From positions 56,514,789-56,578,788 of the forward strand of contig CM055099.1 of NCBI GenBank assembly GCA_029204225.1: a stretch of 64,000 nucleotides of DNA, in the 5' to 3' direction. Source of the DNA: Diphasiastrum complanatum (Eukaryota > Streptophyta > Lycopodiopsida > Lycopodiales > Lycopodiaceae). Both the position numbers and the translations under genes were made by a program. The notes under the pieces are model-generated. The model was not told where the DNA came from. It did not search any database and saw nothing but the letters and a program-made list of their open reading frames with translations. Positions 10,701-23,011 of the stretch are shown here, in pieces (positions within the stretch are counted from its first letter, which is position 1; each line of letters begins with the position of its first letter).

Positions 10701-12990
10701 ATTGGTCAACTCGAAACTTCTTAAAGATTCCTTCTGCATCAAAGCCATTATTAGCATCTTCAAAGTCAACTTGAGTATTCTCATTACCACTGATCTATAT
10801 TCAAGAAGTCTTATCGTGTTACAAGTAGAAAGTACCAACAGGTAGTACCAAAGCATCATATACATGTAGTACATACACATGTAGTAGCAGGAAGGTAGAA
10901 AGTACATGTAGATAGTACCAAAGCATCATATACAGGTAGTACCAAAGCATCTGATAGTATCCCAAAGTACTAAACATGCAAAAAGTACATAAATCTTAAT
11001 TGGTAGTCTGGAGGATGAAAATTGTTACACGATAGGTTCAAATAGTACCAATATTTGGTACTCAAAAGTTTCAGAAAAACATAAACATTACAAAAATAGT
11101 ACAAATCCTGTAAAACTAGTAGTAACTAAACCTTAGATTCCACCAATTGGTAAACAACACTAAAATAATACAAAAAAAGACCACAAAGGATTGTATGCGA
11201 GCTGCGAACACAAATAAATATAAAGAAAAAAGTATATAATTTTATAGTTGTATGCGTAAAATATGGTCACGAGAAGTCTAAATAGGACCTATTTGGTAGA
11301 TTTTAAAATAAAAATGAGACACTTAATATTAAAGAACCTAATTTGGTAGTCAGGAGGATCAGATTTGGTACACGATAAGTTATTGTAGTACCATTATTTT
11401 GTATTCAAGAGTTTTACTAACACAAAAATAGTACCAAAATAGTATAAAATTTGTAAAATTAGTACCCGACACTGGTGCAGCAGCTCAATACAGTGTTGGT
11501 TCACTTGAAACTTCTTAAAGATTCCTTCTGCATTAAAGTCATTGTTAACATCTTCAAAGTGAACTTGAGGAGTATTCTCATTACCATTGATCTATATTCA
11601 AGAAGTTTTATCGTGTTACAAGTAGAAAGTACCAACACGTAGTACCAAAATATCATACACAGGTAGCACCAGGAAGGTAGAAAGTACCTGCAGGTAGTAC
11701 CATAGTACCAAAGCATCTTACAGTACCAAAGTACTAAACATGCAGAAAGTACAAGAACTCTAATTGGTAGTCTGGAGGATCAAAATTGTTATATGATAGG
11801 TTCAAATAGTACCAATTTTTGTACTCAAAAGTTTCAGGAACACGTAAACATTACAAAAATAGTACAAATCTTGTAAAATTGATAGTAACTAAAGCTTAGA
11901 TTCCACCAATTGGTAAACAACACTAAAATAGTACCAAGAACACCACAAAATATTATAAAAAAAAAATACCTAATTTTTGTAGTTTTATGCGTAAAATGTG
12001 GTCACGAGAAGTCTAAATAGTACCTATTTGGTATATTTTAAAATAAAACTAAGACACTTTATATAAAAGACCTAATTTGGTAGTCAGTAGGATCACAATT
12101 GGTTCACGATAAGTTCTTGTAGTACAAATCTTTCATATTAAAGAGTTTTACCACACAAAAATAGTACCAAAACAGTACAAAATTTGTAAAATTAGTACCC
12201 GCCGACATTGGTGCAGCTCAATACAGTGTTGGTTTGCTCGAAACTTCTTAAAAATTCCTTTTGCATTAAAGTCATTGTTAACATCTTCAAAGTAAACTTG
12301 AGTCATTACCGTTGATCTTATCGTGTTATAAATAGAAAGTACCAACAAGTAATACCAAAGCATCATATACAGGTAGTACCAAAGTATCATACACAGGTAG
12401 TACCAGGAGGTAGAAAGTACCTGTAGGTAACATCATATACATGTAGTACCAAAGTACCAAATCATCTTACAGTGCCAAAGTACTAAACATGCAGAAAGTA
12501 CAAGAACCTTAATTAGTAGTTTGGAGGATCAAAATTGTTACACGATAGGTTCAAATAGTACCAATCTTTTTTACTCAAAAGTTTCAGTAACACGTAAACA
12601 TTACAAAAATAGTACAAATCTTGTAAAATTGGTAGTAACTAAAGCTTAGATTTCACCAATAGGTAAACAACACGAAAATAGTACAAAAAAGACCACAAAA
12701 AATTGTATGCGAGCTGCGAACAAAATAAATATAAAAAAGAAGTACCTAATTTTATAGTTTTATGCGTAAAATATGGTCACGAGAAGTCTAAATAGTACCT
12801 ATTTGGTAAATTTTAAATTAAAACTGAGACACTTAGTATAAAAGACCTAATTTGATAGTCAGGAGGATTAGAATTGGTACACAATAAGTTATTGTAGTAC
12901 CATTCTTTTGTATTTAAGAGTTTTACCAACACAAAAATAGTACCAAAATAATACAAAAATTGCAAAATTAGTACCCGACTACTGGAGTAA
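7745..12990. repeat. Tandem array of ~730-800-bp units rich in GTACCAAA
   Basis: Two anchors recur in the same order. CAGCTCAATAC-like sites lie at about 7762, 8881, 10687, 11482 and 12214. CTAAACATGC sites lie at 8371, 10192, 10970, 11734 and 12483. Clean periods are 778, 764 and 749 bp for the second anchor. Each unit has a segment of about 170 bp that reads EDVNNDFNAEGIFKKFRVNQ on the minus strand, then GTAGAAAGTACC-type sequence, then about 500 bp dotted with AGTACCAAA and TTTGGTAC. The second unit is interrupted by a transposase-like exon at about 9068-10031. Motif density continues to about 13600 without clear unit structure. Confidence 0.85.
9068..10031 (-). pseudogene. Transposase-like gene, central exon
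   Basis: Minus-strand coding of about 320 residues in three frames. It starts after a CCATAG acceptor (reading VELFQIFRRAHPEVQ) and ends at a GCCAG|GTATAT donor. It has Cys-rich stretches (ACTCSIYC, CLFRDCSKCGICTLPLC), then SVIDFAENYS and, about 80 residues on, HWVWSDGAAFQYK. Each of these holds an aspartate placed as in DDE/D transposases. HDTLFIQYYLLLHGNWL lies between them. Frameshifts occur at a T8 run near 9687 and near 9405. From memory this resembles a widespread transposon-associated protein type, but I cannot assign a named superfamily. Any exon carrying the third acidic residue was not identified. Confidence 0.6.
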
Positions 12991-13766
12991 TACTACCAAT
13001 TGGTGTAACAACACTAAAGTAGTACCAAAAAGTCTGAATCGAGTCATGTGCAAACTGCAAATACGACAAAATTAAAAAAAAATAGAATCAAATGCTGTAG
13101 ATTCTAAAATAAAAATGGTACACACTATAAATCTCAGAAGACTACTTTGGATGATTTTAGAATGAAAATGAGACACGAGATATTAAAACACCTATTTTGG
13201 TAGTCTGTTGTATCAAAATTTTTACACCATAAGTTCCGATAGTACCAATACAAACATTCAATACCCAAAAGTTCCAAAATATTCAAAAGCACCAAACAGC
13301 TAAATGCTAGTAGATCAAAAAGTACCAAAATGTTGCAAACAACAAATTGAAGAAACGTTTAAAAACTACCAAAACTATCAAAAGCACCAAAGAGCAACAA
13401 ACAACAGTACTTTCTGCACACCAGAAGTACAAAATGTTCCATGAGGTCCAAACAGCAAAAAGAAAAGTTATTTGAAAAGAATATAGAGTACCAAAAGTAC
13501 CAAAAATATATCTTACACAAGTTTTCATAAGTACCAAATAGAAAATAAATAACTGTTTATAAGCTTCTACAAATACCAATAGTCCCAAAAGTCCAAAAGA
13601 GCAAAATATCAGTTGAGTAAAAACTACAAAACAGTTCCAAACAACAAGAGGTGGAGTGTGTATCTACAGAACCAAAGAACAGGAGAATCAAAGATCAGTT
13701 TCAGCAGTGCAAAAGATGTGCAAAAGATCAGCATTACCAAGAAAACAGAAATCCAAAAAAAAGGAC
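10032..13766 (-). other. Intron of transposase-like gene filled with tandem array
   Basis: The left exon ends ACTCAG|GTCC at 13767 and the right exon starts CCATAG|GTCGAG at 10031, both in phase 0. Joining them gives an uninterrupted protein reading across the border (HLLDDTQ then VELFQIF). The 3735-bp intron contains about three full array units. Splicing is inferred only from the sequence. Confidence 0.55.
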
Positions 13767-14066
13767 CTGAGTGTCGTCAAGAAGATGTATTGGATGCCTG
13801 GCAACACTCTTTCTTCCAATCCTCTGTCGGCATATGTCTTTTTTGTTGGGGGACACTCGAGTTTTGGAGCTCCAAAAGGCATACACCAGTTCCTTGACCT
13901 GAGTCGTGATTATGCTACTTCTAGGCAATTGTCTCTGATAGACACTCAAGGGCAGAACCTCCTCGTCATCCTTAATGTTAAGGCGAGAACTGGCTGCAAC
14001 AATATTTCTACGATGAACACCCAAAGCACTTGCAATTCTCGAAAGGGAGATTCGTTGTGTCATCAA
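13767..14066 (-). pseudogene. Transposase-like gene, N-terminal exon
   Basis: An open minus-strand frame contains RIASALGVHRRNIVAASSRL, a possible helix-turn-helix-like DNA-binding segment, followed by VLPLSVYQRQLPR, VKELVYAFWSSKTRVSPNKK and RKSVARHPIHLLDDTQ, ending at a phase-0 donor. Coding resemblance continues upstream in another frame to about 14196 (LVSNIRNILNQIK), so at least one frameshift separates it from the segment at 14197-14448. It belongs with the exon at 9068-10031. Confidence 0.55.
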
Positions 14067-14196
14067 CTTTATTTAGTACCATCACAAGCAAAGATCTCTT
14101 CACGACGAGTTCATTCGCCGAGTGGGGCACCTTAATTTGATTGAGGATGTTACGAATGTTAGAAACAAGATTGCTTTCAACAGTATTAGATGATAT

Positions 14197-14448
14197 TTAC
14201 AACTCCCAAAAAGTTGGTTGCAGATGTAGTTCTTGGAATATCTCCCTCTGAATACCTATTGAAATTGTTGTGTATGTGTTCGCTAATATTTTGTCGTCAT
14301 TTACTAAAGGTTGATCTCCAAGCCTCCTAAAAAAAATTTCTTTCACTCTTTGTTTCCGTTTCTTACCAGCCCAATAGTCCCTCATTGCAACTTTGTCGAC
14401 GCGGTGATGAGGTTCCATGTTGGGGTCACTTGTGTACGTCTCATGCAT
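14197..14448 (-). pseudogene. Upstream open frame, likely 5' part of transposase-like gene
   Basis: An 83-codon frame (MHETYTSDPNMEPHHRVDK...) contains a basic stretch KKRKQRVKEIFFRRL. It lies directly upstream of, and on the same strand as, the transposase-like exon, offset by a frameshift. No independent family is recognised. It is assigned to the same gene by position only. Confidence 0.35.
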
Positions 14449-14728
14449 TATAGGAAAAACTGCTGGAATTTCCAGAATTGAATATGTGAAATATATATTA
14501 TGGCCCTAAAAACTATCCAAGCTGGAATCGTCTGCTATTTAGCACGCAGACTAATCGATCAAACAAAAAGCTTGATCAAACAGATCACGATCAACAAGAA
14601 AGACTTGGATCAGCCACAACACGATCAGAAAGAGCACAATCAACAAGAAAGAAGTATATCAGACCAATACTGAGAGATCCTGCGAACGTGATCAGAGAGA
14701 GAGCTAGAGCGGGAGATCTTTCGAATGC

Positions 14729-14731
<3 letters not shown>

Positions 14732-14820
<89 letters not shown>
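14732..14820. repeat. (GA)n microsatellite, 89 bp
   Basis: Uninterrupted GA repeat of about 44 units, upstream of the transposase-like gene. Confidence 0.98.
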
Positions 14821-14822
<2 letters not shown>

Positions 14823-14879
14823 GGATTGCAAGCGAGCGAGAGAGAAGTCGACAACAGGTGGTCTCACAACAAAAGTAAT

Positions 14880-16926
14880 TATTAAGCAATTATTATAATT
14901 ACACACCTGCAAATCTGTTACAAATAGTCATAGTCTTTTCATATCTCTAGTGAACTCAATTTAGAATGTTAAACAATAAACATTTTTTTGAGTGCATTTG
15001 TACCCAAAAAAAAGTAATGTCCTTGACAGTCCATGATGTACCACCAAACCATGCTTTTAGCCTCATAAGAAGAGTTCGAATTGTATAAAACTCTTATGGA
15101 AAAAAAATCTTTGGTTTTTCGAAGTTTGATACGTAAAAGATGATTGCTAATAGAAATAAAAAACGTGGAGAGCTAAGGAACCCATTTTGTTTGTAATATT
15201 TTGTATTTCAACTATGTTTTTGTAACTCTTGTTTATCTATCATGATCCCTAATTTTTATATTTTGCTAATTCTAAAAAAAAAATTCTTGTTATTCGTTAT
15301 TTGCTTCTTATTTCCATTGTATGTATATTTTCTCTAAGCTTTGACATCGACTTCTCAAATTCAATTTGTGAATTTGGATATATTCCAATCTCTCAAATAG
15401 ACATATATACACATCTTATGGCTGGCTATGTAGTGACAGTTAATTCTCTTCTTTGTCTCCCCATTACAAATTTACGTGTAGATTTCTCATTATAGCCTTT
15501 CATAATCTTCACTTCTTTGTCTCCCCATTACAAATTCATGTGAAGATTTCTCATTATAGCCTTTCATGTAAAGCTAAGTTGAAAGGATTTGGTCTTTCAC
15601 CAACTCTTGACCTTGGAGTGAAAAGTACTCCAAATATTGCAAAAAGCTCCCAAAACATTAAAACTGATCTCAAAATGGTGTAAGTCTTGAAATCATCTGA
15701 AAACTTTCATGTTTTCATTCAAAAAAACACAAATAGCTCTTTCAAAAAAAAGGTTTTTCAAGCACCTCTATATTGTGGAAGAGAAGAGTGAGTAACGAGA
15801 ATGAGCATTGATTGGTTGATTAAACAGAGTCTTAGTCCTCATGATGTGTGTGGATGGAATTATTTATTGGTTCTTAAGAATTCTAACATTTCTACACAAG
15901 AAAAAGACCTACACTGTGCCACTACTTTTCTTTTGATGGGCAAACAAACATTAATGTTAAATTTATACTTGAGATTGCTTTTATGAGATTGTCGACGCTT
16001 TCAAACAGTTTCTAACATTATGAAAAGAGTCTCAGAAAAATATGAGCTGTATTGAAATTCCTGTTATGATTTTAGCATACCATGCTGCACATCAAAACAT
16101 AACAACCTACGTTGTAGAAAGTTCAATTTCATGACATACAGGTACATTTCTGAAGCACAAAATGCACGAGACATTGTGTGTCTGAATAAGGTTTAAAATT
16201 CACATTCTAAATGCCTAGTGGACTCAAAATGGCCAAGTTTGTTCTCATGGTTCAGAATCGAGCTTTAAATTCTCCAACTACAATGTGACCTTCAAGGGGT
16301 CAAGCCTATGCCCTATCAAACTGAGAGGCTTGGACAGTATGCCCCTCCTTTTATAAGTGAATACCCTTTGAGGAAGCTCAGGCCTATTCCTCGTAGATTT
16401 GTGTGTGCGTGATTTAGATTTGTGTGGCAATGAGATGAGATTGAAAACCTGCTGAACCAATTCAATTCACAATTTAAGCAACGTTTCTTCAAAAAACAAT
16501 GTTCCACTTGAACTAAGTTTGATTAGAAAAATGTGGTTATATTTTTTATTTTTCAGTGGGACAATTAAAATTGTCAGAAAAACAATTGAATCCATTTGAA
16601 TTGACTTGTGACTATGCCTTCAATGGGGCCTTCTTCCTTTCAAAGAAAACATTTTATGTAGCCAAACACCAACAGAATATTATTGTAAACAATATGCTTC
16701 CAAGTAAAAATGCACATGAACAAGTAATCAATACTTGAACAAGTAAATACAAATAGTATCAGGAACATCGGTACATTCACTATCAGAGGAGGATAGTAGT
16801 TCCAAAACAAAACTTGTTCTAGTTTCAACATTGGAATAGTGCAGATCGTGTTGCTTGAAACAAAATAACTGCCATTCTTTCAGCAGTCTGCAGCAGGTTT
16901 ATGAATACTCACAATTGCGCTGCAAA
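14880..16926. other. Intergenic stretch, 3' flank of WRKY gene
   Basis: AT-rich sequence without convincing coding signal. It holds a short direct repeat at 15451-15567. A TTTATT near 16540 would read as an AATAAA-type polyadenylation signal for the minus-strand WRKY gene about 380 bp beyond its stop. Short open frames here show no recognisable protein. Confidence 0.6.
15451..15567. repeat. 53-bp direct repeat, period 64
   Basis: CTTTGTCTCCCCATTACAAA and the following sequence to about 15503 recurs from 15515 to 15567 with few changes. The two copies are separated by 11 bp. Confidence 0.85.
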
Positions 16927-17074
16927 TTACACCCAAGAGCTGAGATGTAAACTTTTTAAAGCAGGAAATTCATGCTTGTGTTCCCCATGGTAAGTTGTGA
17001 TTGAATTATAACCTGCAGTTCTGGTGACTCGTTTCCGCATAGGACAGCCCGCAAATGGGCACTTATAGTAACTC
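16927..17074 (-). CDS. WRKY transcription factor, exon 4 (zinc-finger half of C-terminal WRKY domain)
   Basis: Last exon, model residues 455-503. It starts after TTGCAG at 17075 and ends at a TAA at 16927-16929. It encodes SYYKCPFAGC, then a short spacer, then HGEHKH and FPAL, i.e. the zinc-binding half of the C-terminal WRKY domain. The ligand spacing is C-X4-C-X21-H-X-H. Group I C-terminal domains normally have X23, so two residues are missing before the ITTY strand. The PR/SY split is the classical WRKY-domain intron position. The protein ends only 14 residues after the last His, which is short. A WRKY domain is certain; whether this variant still binds W-box DNA is open. Confidence 0.85.
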
Positions 17075-17164
17075 CTGCAATGCAAAAATGGACCAACGTT
17101 GGTTAAAAATCTCACAGATTGAATTTTTTCAGCACTACCTTTACATTTGATTGATATATCATAC
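17075..17164 (-). other. WRKY intron 3 (90 bp, R-type WRKY-domain intron)
   Basis: GTATGA...TTGCAG splits the Arg codon in HPR|SYYKC (CG|G). It is 90 bp long and has no in-frame stop, so the frame reads through it. The conserved WRKY-domain intron position and restored PRSYYKC motif show it is an intron rather than coding. Confidence 0.9.
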
Positions 17165-17296
17165 CGAGGATGACGGCTTCCCCTAATCATCTTCTCCCCA
17201 TATTTCCACCAGGAGTAACCATCTTTGTGCATTTTGCTTCCACGTGTCTCAAATGCCACTCGAAGTAGACTATCGGCATTTGAGGTTTCTTGCTCT
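17165..17296 (-). CDS. WRKY transcription factor, exon 3 (signature half of C-terminal WRKY domain)
   Basis: A 132-bp exon (model residues 411-455) between a GGATACAG acceptor and a CCTCG|GTATGA donor. It encodes DGYSWWKYGEKMIRGSRHPR. The signature heptapeptide is WWKYGEK where WRKYGQK is canonical, a double departure. The Arg at position 2 of the signature contacts DNA in studied WRKY domains, so Arg to Trp is expected to weaken or alter binding. The acceptor phase (AG|A) matches the phase left by exon 2 exactly, supporting direct splicing across a 3000-bp intron. Confidence 0.85.
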
Positions 17297-18413
17297 CTGT
17301 ATCCAACATCACAAAAAGGCATAACAAATTGCAAGATTTTTTAAAGAAAAAGTTTCAGTGATTTGCTTCACAATAACAGCATTGATAACAGTGATACACA
17401 CTTGGGCAAATATATGCAAGCGTAGTCCTCATTGCCATCAAATCTGCTCTTGAGTTTCAAATGATCAATAAACTCGAGTGACGTACTTGTAGCCTGTGCC
17501 CTCAACAGGCAGCAAATAAGCATACTGTTCTTATATCTATCTAGTCTCCTGTTTCAAATTGTCACAATAGTGTTATTTGCTCATAGAACGAAATTGGTTC
17601 ACATCTAGGTGTTCAAAGAAACTCAAATTAGTGGGACATTCAGTTCTGCTCTTAAGGTTTAATGCAGCTAAAAATTTTGAATGCAGTTTTTACGTCTGCC
17701 TATATGTCTTATGCAAGCAGCAAGAGGAAAGATATTTTCAAAGGCACTGGTATTTGCGAGTCACTAATCCTCCCTCCCTCCCTCTCTCTCTCTCCCCCCT
17801 CCCCACTAAAAAGAATTATGTGTGTTTTATAGCACTATGTGCAAAAATATATTGCCATTAAGGCAATAATGCCATTGATTTATCCAATTCGAAAATGGCA
17901 GATTCTCAACTACCATGCAACCTTACTCCAACCTCTAGTGTAGTCATTCATGATCAACAATTTGAACTTCAAAAAATGGGTTCTGAGAAAATTTAATATG
18001 CATGATTCTTGAGCCTTAAAACAATTGTCATTGAAGTTTTGTTTATGTGAAATGTACGAAATGCAAAACTGACAACCGTTTTCTAGTTTTAGAGTATTAT
18101 GTGAAAAACTAGCCAATTTTAAATCAGTCGAACCACTGATATATCCAATCCAAAACTACCTGAAAATCTTACTCCAACCTCTAGTGTGATTGTTCATATG
18201 TGCTCATAAATAAACTTAGCTAATTTGTCCAATCCGAACTACAAAAGAAATGGGTTTTAAAAGAAATTAGTAGACACGATCCTCGAGCCTTGAGCTCTAA
18301 TACCCTTAGAACCCAAGAATCTTTTGTGGATGTGAAATGTGTAAAATGCAAAAAATATACTAATCTCTAGTTTTACAACAAAGCCAAACAATTCAAGATC
18401 TAGCAATAGAACT

Positions 18414-18782
18414 TCAATCACTAGCTGTACTCTGCCAAACATAAATGCTAATCCCAATCCTTCCCTGAAGGAGAAAAAAAGTGCCGAAGATAATCCTCAA
18501 GGATCTGATTAAGGACCTCAGTCTGCCCATCAGTAGTAGAATGATAATCCGCATAAGCTCTGTCCAAAAGGTAGATGTAAACTTACTATCCCAATCAGAA
18601 AGGATAGTACGTGGAAAACCATGCAGCCAAAAAAACATCTCTGATATAAAAAGGCGTGCGCACTGCTTAGTTGTAATAGTAAAGTGTGCTTGTTTTGAGA
18701 ACCGATCTACCAGCACCATACACGAGTCATTACCACGCCGAGTATGAGGATGTCTGTCCATTGGCGATGAGGAATGGGCCAA
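18414..18782 (-). pseudogene. Ty3/gypsy integrase fragment in WRKY intron
   Basis: Minus-strand reading gives the gypsy integrase core: CMVLVDRFSKQAHF, then LHGFPRTILSDWDSKFTS with the second catalytic Asp. It then shifts frame to a DGQTEVLNQILEDYLRHFF segment that holds the catalytic Glu. It weakens after about 18420. This is a short pol piece, not an element with ends. Confidence 0.85.
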
Positions 18783-18799
18783 ATCTGGAGCAAGCCAGC

Positions 18800-19035
18800 A
18801 GACTTAGCACGGGAATATTTATTATGGGCACAAATTTTGAGAACCAAAATTATTTGTATCGTGTTCCTTTTGATATTATTACTGATCATCAGTGTCTTCG
18901 TTATCTCTTTCTCAGCGTGATCTTAGTGATCATCAGTATCATTGGTTACAGATTTTACAGTCTTTCCATGTTGACATTTTGTATTGTCTAGGAAAGTCGA
19001 ACACGGCAGTTGATGCTTTATCTCGTCTTTTTGCT
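18800..19035 (+). pseudogene. Ty3/gypsy RNase H fragment in WRKY intron
   Basis: Plus-strand reading gives the RNase H end of gypsy RT: VPFDIITDHQCLRYLF, then after a frameshift WLQILQSFHVDILYC and KSNTAVDALSRLF. In an intact element this would precede integrase on the same strand. Here the integrase lies on the opposite strand next to it, so the pair is rearranged head to head. Confidence 0.85.
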
Positions 19036-20273
<1,238 letters not shown>

Positions 20274-20296
20274 CAACAATGTGAAAAAGCAAATAC

Positions 20297-20784
20297 CTGC
20301 TAATAGGTTGATCTGCTTCACAATTCACTGCCAAAAATTGATTGCCTTCCTCTTTAGCAAAAGTAGATGGTGAGGGTAGCTTAGGATTACCATCAATGCA
20401 ATCCTGGCCTTGTAATTGGGTTGATAGGTCCCTTTTAAAAGCAAAGACTACTTCACTTTTAAGAGTTTCTGCATCGGTTGCCCGTGAGTCAAGGAAAGTG
20501 TCATTATCTCTTGGCCCACTTGGAAACTTCTTAGCTAAGCATGTCCACTTACGAAGTACCTTAGGCTTGGGATGATTGTGCTCTCCTATGTAAGTTGTCT
20601 CATTAATCCTCTCATTGACAGATTGTTCTACATTTTTCTTCATCGAACAAGATGGAATAGAGCATTTGTAATAACTGCGAATTTTTCCAAATACCTTTAT
20701 ATGTTTCTGTCCATATTTCTTCCAATTATAACCATCAGCTGGTGGCCTTTCCATGGGAGTTTGAGAGCTAGACTGTTTTGGTCT
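20297..20784 (-). CDS. WRKY transcription factor, exon 2 (N-terminal WRKY domain)
   Basis: A 488-bp exon (model residues 249-411). The acceptor is ATCAACAG at 20785 and the donor is AGCAG|GTATTT. It encodes the N-terminal WRKY domain: ADGYNWKKYGQK (WKKYGQK instead of WRKYGQK), RSYYKCSIPSC, and TYIGEHNHPKP, with C-X4-C-X22-H-X-H spacing exactly as expected for the first domain of a group I WRKY. A linker of about 110 residues follows, acidic and Ser/Thr-rich, before the second domain. Two WRKY domains in one gene place it in group I, typically nuclear regulators binding W-box (TTGAC) promoters. Exons 2, 3 and 4 join without frame conflict. Confidence 0.9.
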
Positions 20785-21862
20785 CTGTTGATAATAGAAA
20801 ACACCATGCAAGGCCACAATGAGAGTTGAAAGATAAAACAAAATAAGAAATTAGCAATTAAAGGCCTGATTGCTGACACTCACTTCTTGAATCAATAAAA
20901 GCATACACTTTCATTAGTCACATACACTAATCAATCGATATTAGCAACCTTAACATTTATTTTCCAATCTTAGATAATATATATCTACTCGTGAGAAGGG
21001 AGTATATCCAAATTCACACATTTAATCTGAAAAGTCAATGATGCCATTAGGTTAAGCTTTTAAAAAACATACATTCAATGAGAAAGTTAATAAATCTAAG
21101 CTAAAGCAATAATCTAGGTTTCAAAAATGTCCAAATTTTCTTAAGTGGACCCAATGGTGAATAAGAAGCAAACAACAATCACCATGGAAATATCAAAAAT
21201 AAAGATTTTGAAATGAAACCCAAACTACTAGCAAAATCAAGAACATTTTTCAAGAATGATATTGACACTAATTATTGGTATTGAAGTAAGATTTATTTAT
21301 TGTTTGTTCACATAGTTATTATTTGAACTTTAATGGGTCCTTGGGCCCTTAGATCAAGTAAGTGGATAAGATAAAGGACCATGTAACAATATACAAGGAC
21401 AAACCCTCTAGAAGTACTTGAAATGTTGATGTCAACCCTAATCACATGCTAGCATGTGCGAAAGATTCCTTAAGAGGCTCCAAAGATCTTTACCTAGCAT
21501 ATTATGTACGCATTTTGAGATTCGGTTCTCTATCCCATTGAGTTCTTGAGAGGAGACTCTTTTGTGGTCCCGTTGAGTGGAGAACCTATGATCTACTTCA
21601 TGAATAGCATATTGACTAATTCCACAGTGATACAAGTTGGAAGTTGTTATTTGATCATCAATTGTTCCACATTTGTGTTATGTGCTACTCTATGAGATGT
21701 ATCTTCCAAAACTTGGTATTAGAGCACTTTCCAATGCAAGGATGTTGTTACATGATTATTGCATTCTTTTGTGCCCAATTAGGACAAACCTAATTGACCC
21801 TCTCTTGTTGACTAACCTCATTCCAATTGTAGATTCAGTTTTTTGGTCAACATTGTTTGACC

Positions 21863-22232
21863 AATAGTTGCATGGGCGAATCGAGAATCGCGGTTCCAAC
21901 CGAGATTTGGTAACTGTAGTTCATGGATTTTGTTAGGGTTTTGAGAATCATTTTTTTTTCGGTGGGCAATATGGGTATCAGCTGGAAGCACTTGATGAGA
22001 GCAATGCATTTATCCAGGTTGCCAGTAGTTTCACAATATGGTCCGTTTCAGGTACAATATGGTGCATTTTAGGTATAGTATGGTCCATTTCAGGATAGAT
22101 ATATGGCTAAAACAATGTGCCAAAAACCAACTCAAAAGAAGATCTCAAAAAAAATTGGAACAACGATTCTCTGCCGAGAATTGAGATTCACAAATCATGA
22201 TAGCCCGAGAATCGCAATTCGCTACAACCATG
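21863..22232. mobile_element. MITE-like element with hAT-type features
   Basis: A 370-bp non-coding insertion flanked by GTTTGACC (21855-21862) and GTTTGACT (22233-22240), an imperfect 8-bp target-site duplication as made by hAT elements. The ends form imperfect inverted repeats (ATAGTTGCATGGGCGAAT on the left, ATGGTTGTAGCGAAT on the right read inverted). The subterminal regions are rich in GAGAATCGC-type repeats. Confidence 0.45.
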
Positions 22233-22940
22233 GTTTGACTATAGAGGTCCATGTCCTTAGAATTGGTCATTTGGCCCGTTAACCCAAAACTGTGCATTAC
22301 TACGCAAGTTGATGTTCGTAATCAAGTCAACGACATAAACATTATCAACTTTGTTTCATAGTTTAACAATGCATGAAGATGCTATATCTTCAAATTGTTG
22401 AGCGAGGTCATTATTAATTTCAAATTATGATAGCTTGGGGTGGGATGCCTCTCCTAACTTTGATCGGATTCTAGAGAAGTTAATCCCATATGAATGAACT
22501 CCTAAGCTAAGCCCAAGATGAGAGAGCTCACATAGCGCGCAAGACATCTTGATCACCCAAACAAGGGCAAATAGGCAAAGGGACGAACAGAAACATAGAT
22601 GTATTGATGTCTTGAGTACGAAAGGGTACGTAAGACTGAAAAGTACATTTCAAGTGTGTTTCATACTGTGGGAGCATAGTACGTCTATGATCTAAATAGA
22701 AGAAACTGAATGAATGTAGGCTGAGATATCACTAAAACTTGGTCCATAGAAAACATACTAGGTAAGTAACAATTAAAAAAATACTAATAAATTTAAAATT
22801 TGTTCTGGGCATTGGAATTGGAACAATAAGATATCTATCTTCACCTTCCAAACGTCTCTCGTATCATGAATGCGACACATCTAAAAACCCCATACGATAT
22901 CAAGGAACAACGTCTGATTGGATGAGCTTAGAAAAGGTAA

Positions 22941-22942
<2 letters not shown>

Positions 22943-23010
<68 letters not shown>
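22943..23010. repeat. (AG)n microsatellite, 68 bp
   Basis: Uninterrupted AG repeat of 34 units in proposed WRKY intron 1. Confidence 0.98.

Positions 23011-23011
<1 letters not shown>

Noticed and set aside
7745-12990. CRISPR or satellite-centromere interpretation of the tandem array
   Set aside because: Units are 730-800 bp with diverged spacers and a transposase-like exon inside. They show neither CRISPR geometry nor the homogeneous 150-180-bp units usual for plant centromeric satellites.
13613-14135. Overlapping plus-strand open frames of 94 and 159 codons
   Set aside because: They lie opposite the transposase-like exon, and the minus-strand reading carries the recognisable motifs.
16278-16507. 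Small minus-strand frames downstream of the WRKY gene
   Set aside because: No conserved motif, overlapping frames of similar length, and no promoter or splice context.
17075-17164. Coding continuation through the WRKY exon 3-4 gap as one 135-codon exon
   Set aside because: The insert would disrupt the WRKY domain, has perfect GT-AG ends at the conserved intron position, and its removal restores the PRSYYKC motif.
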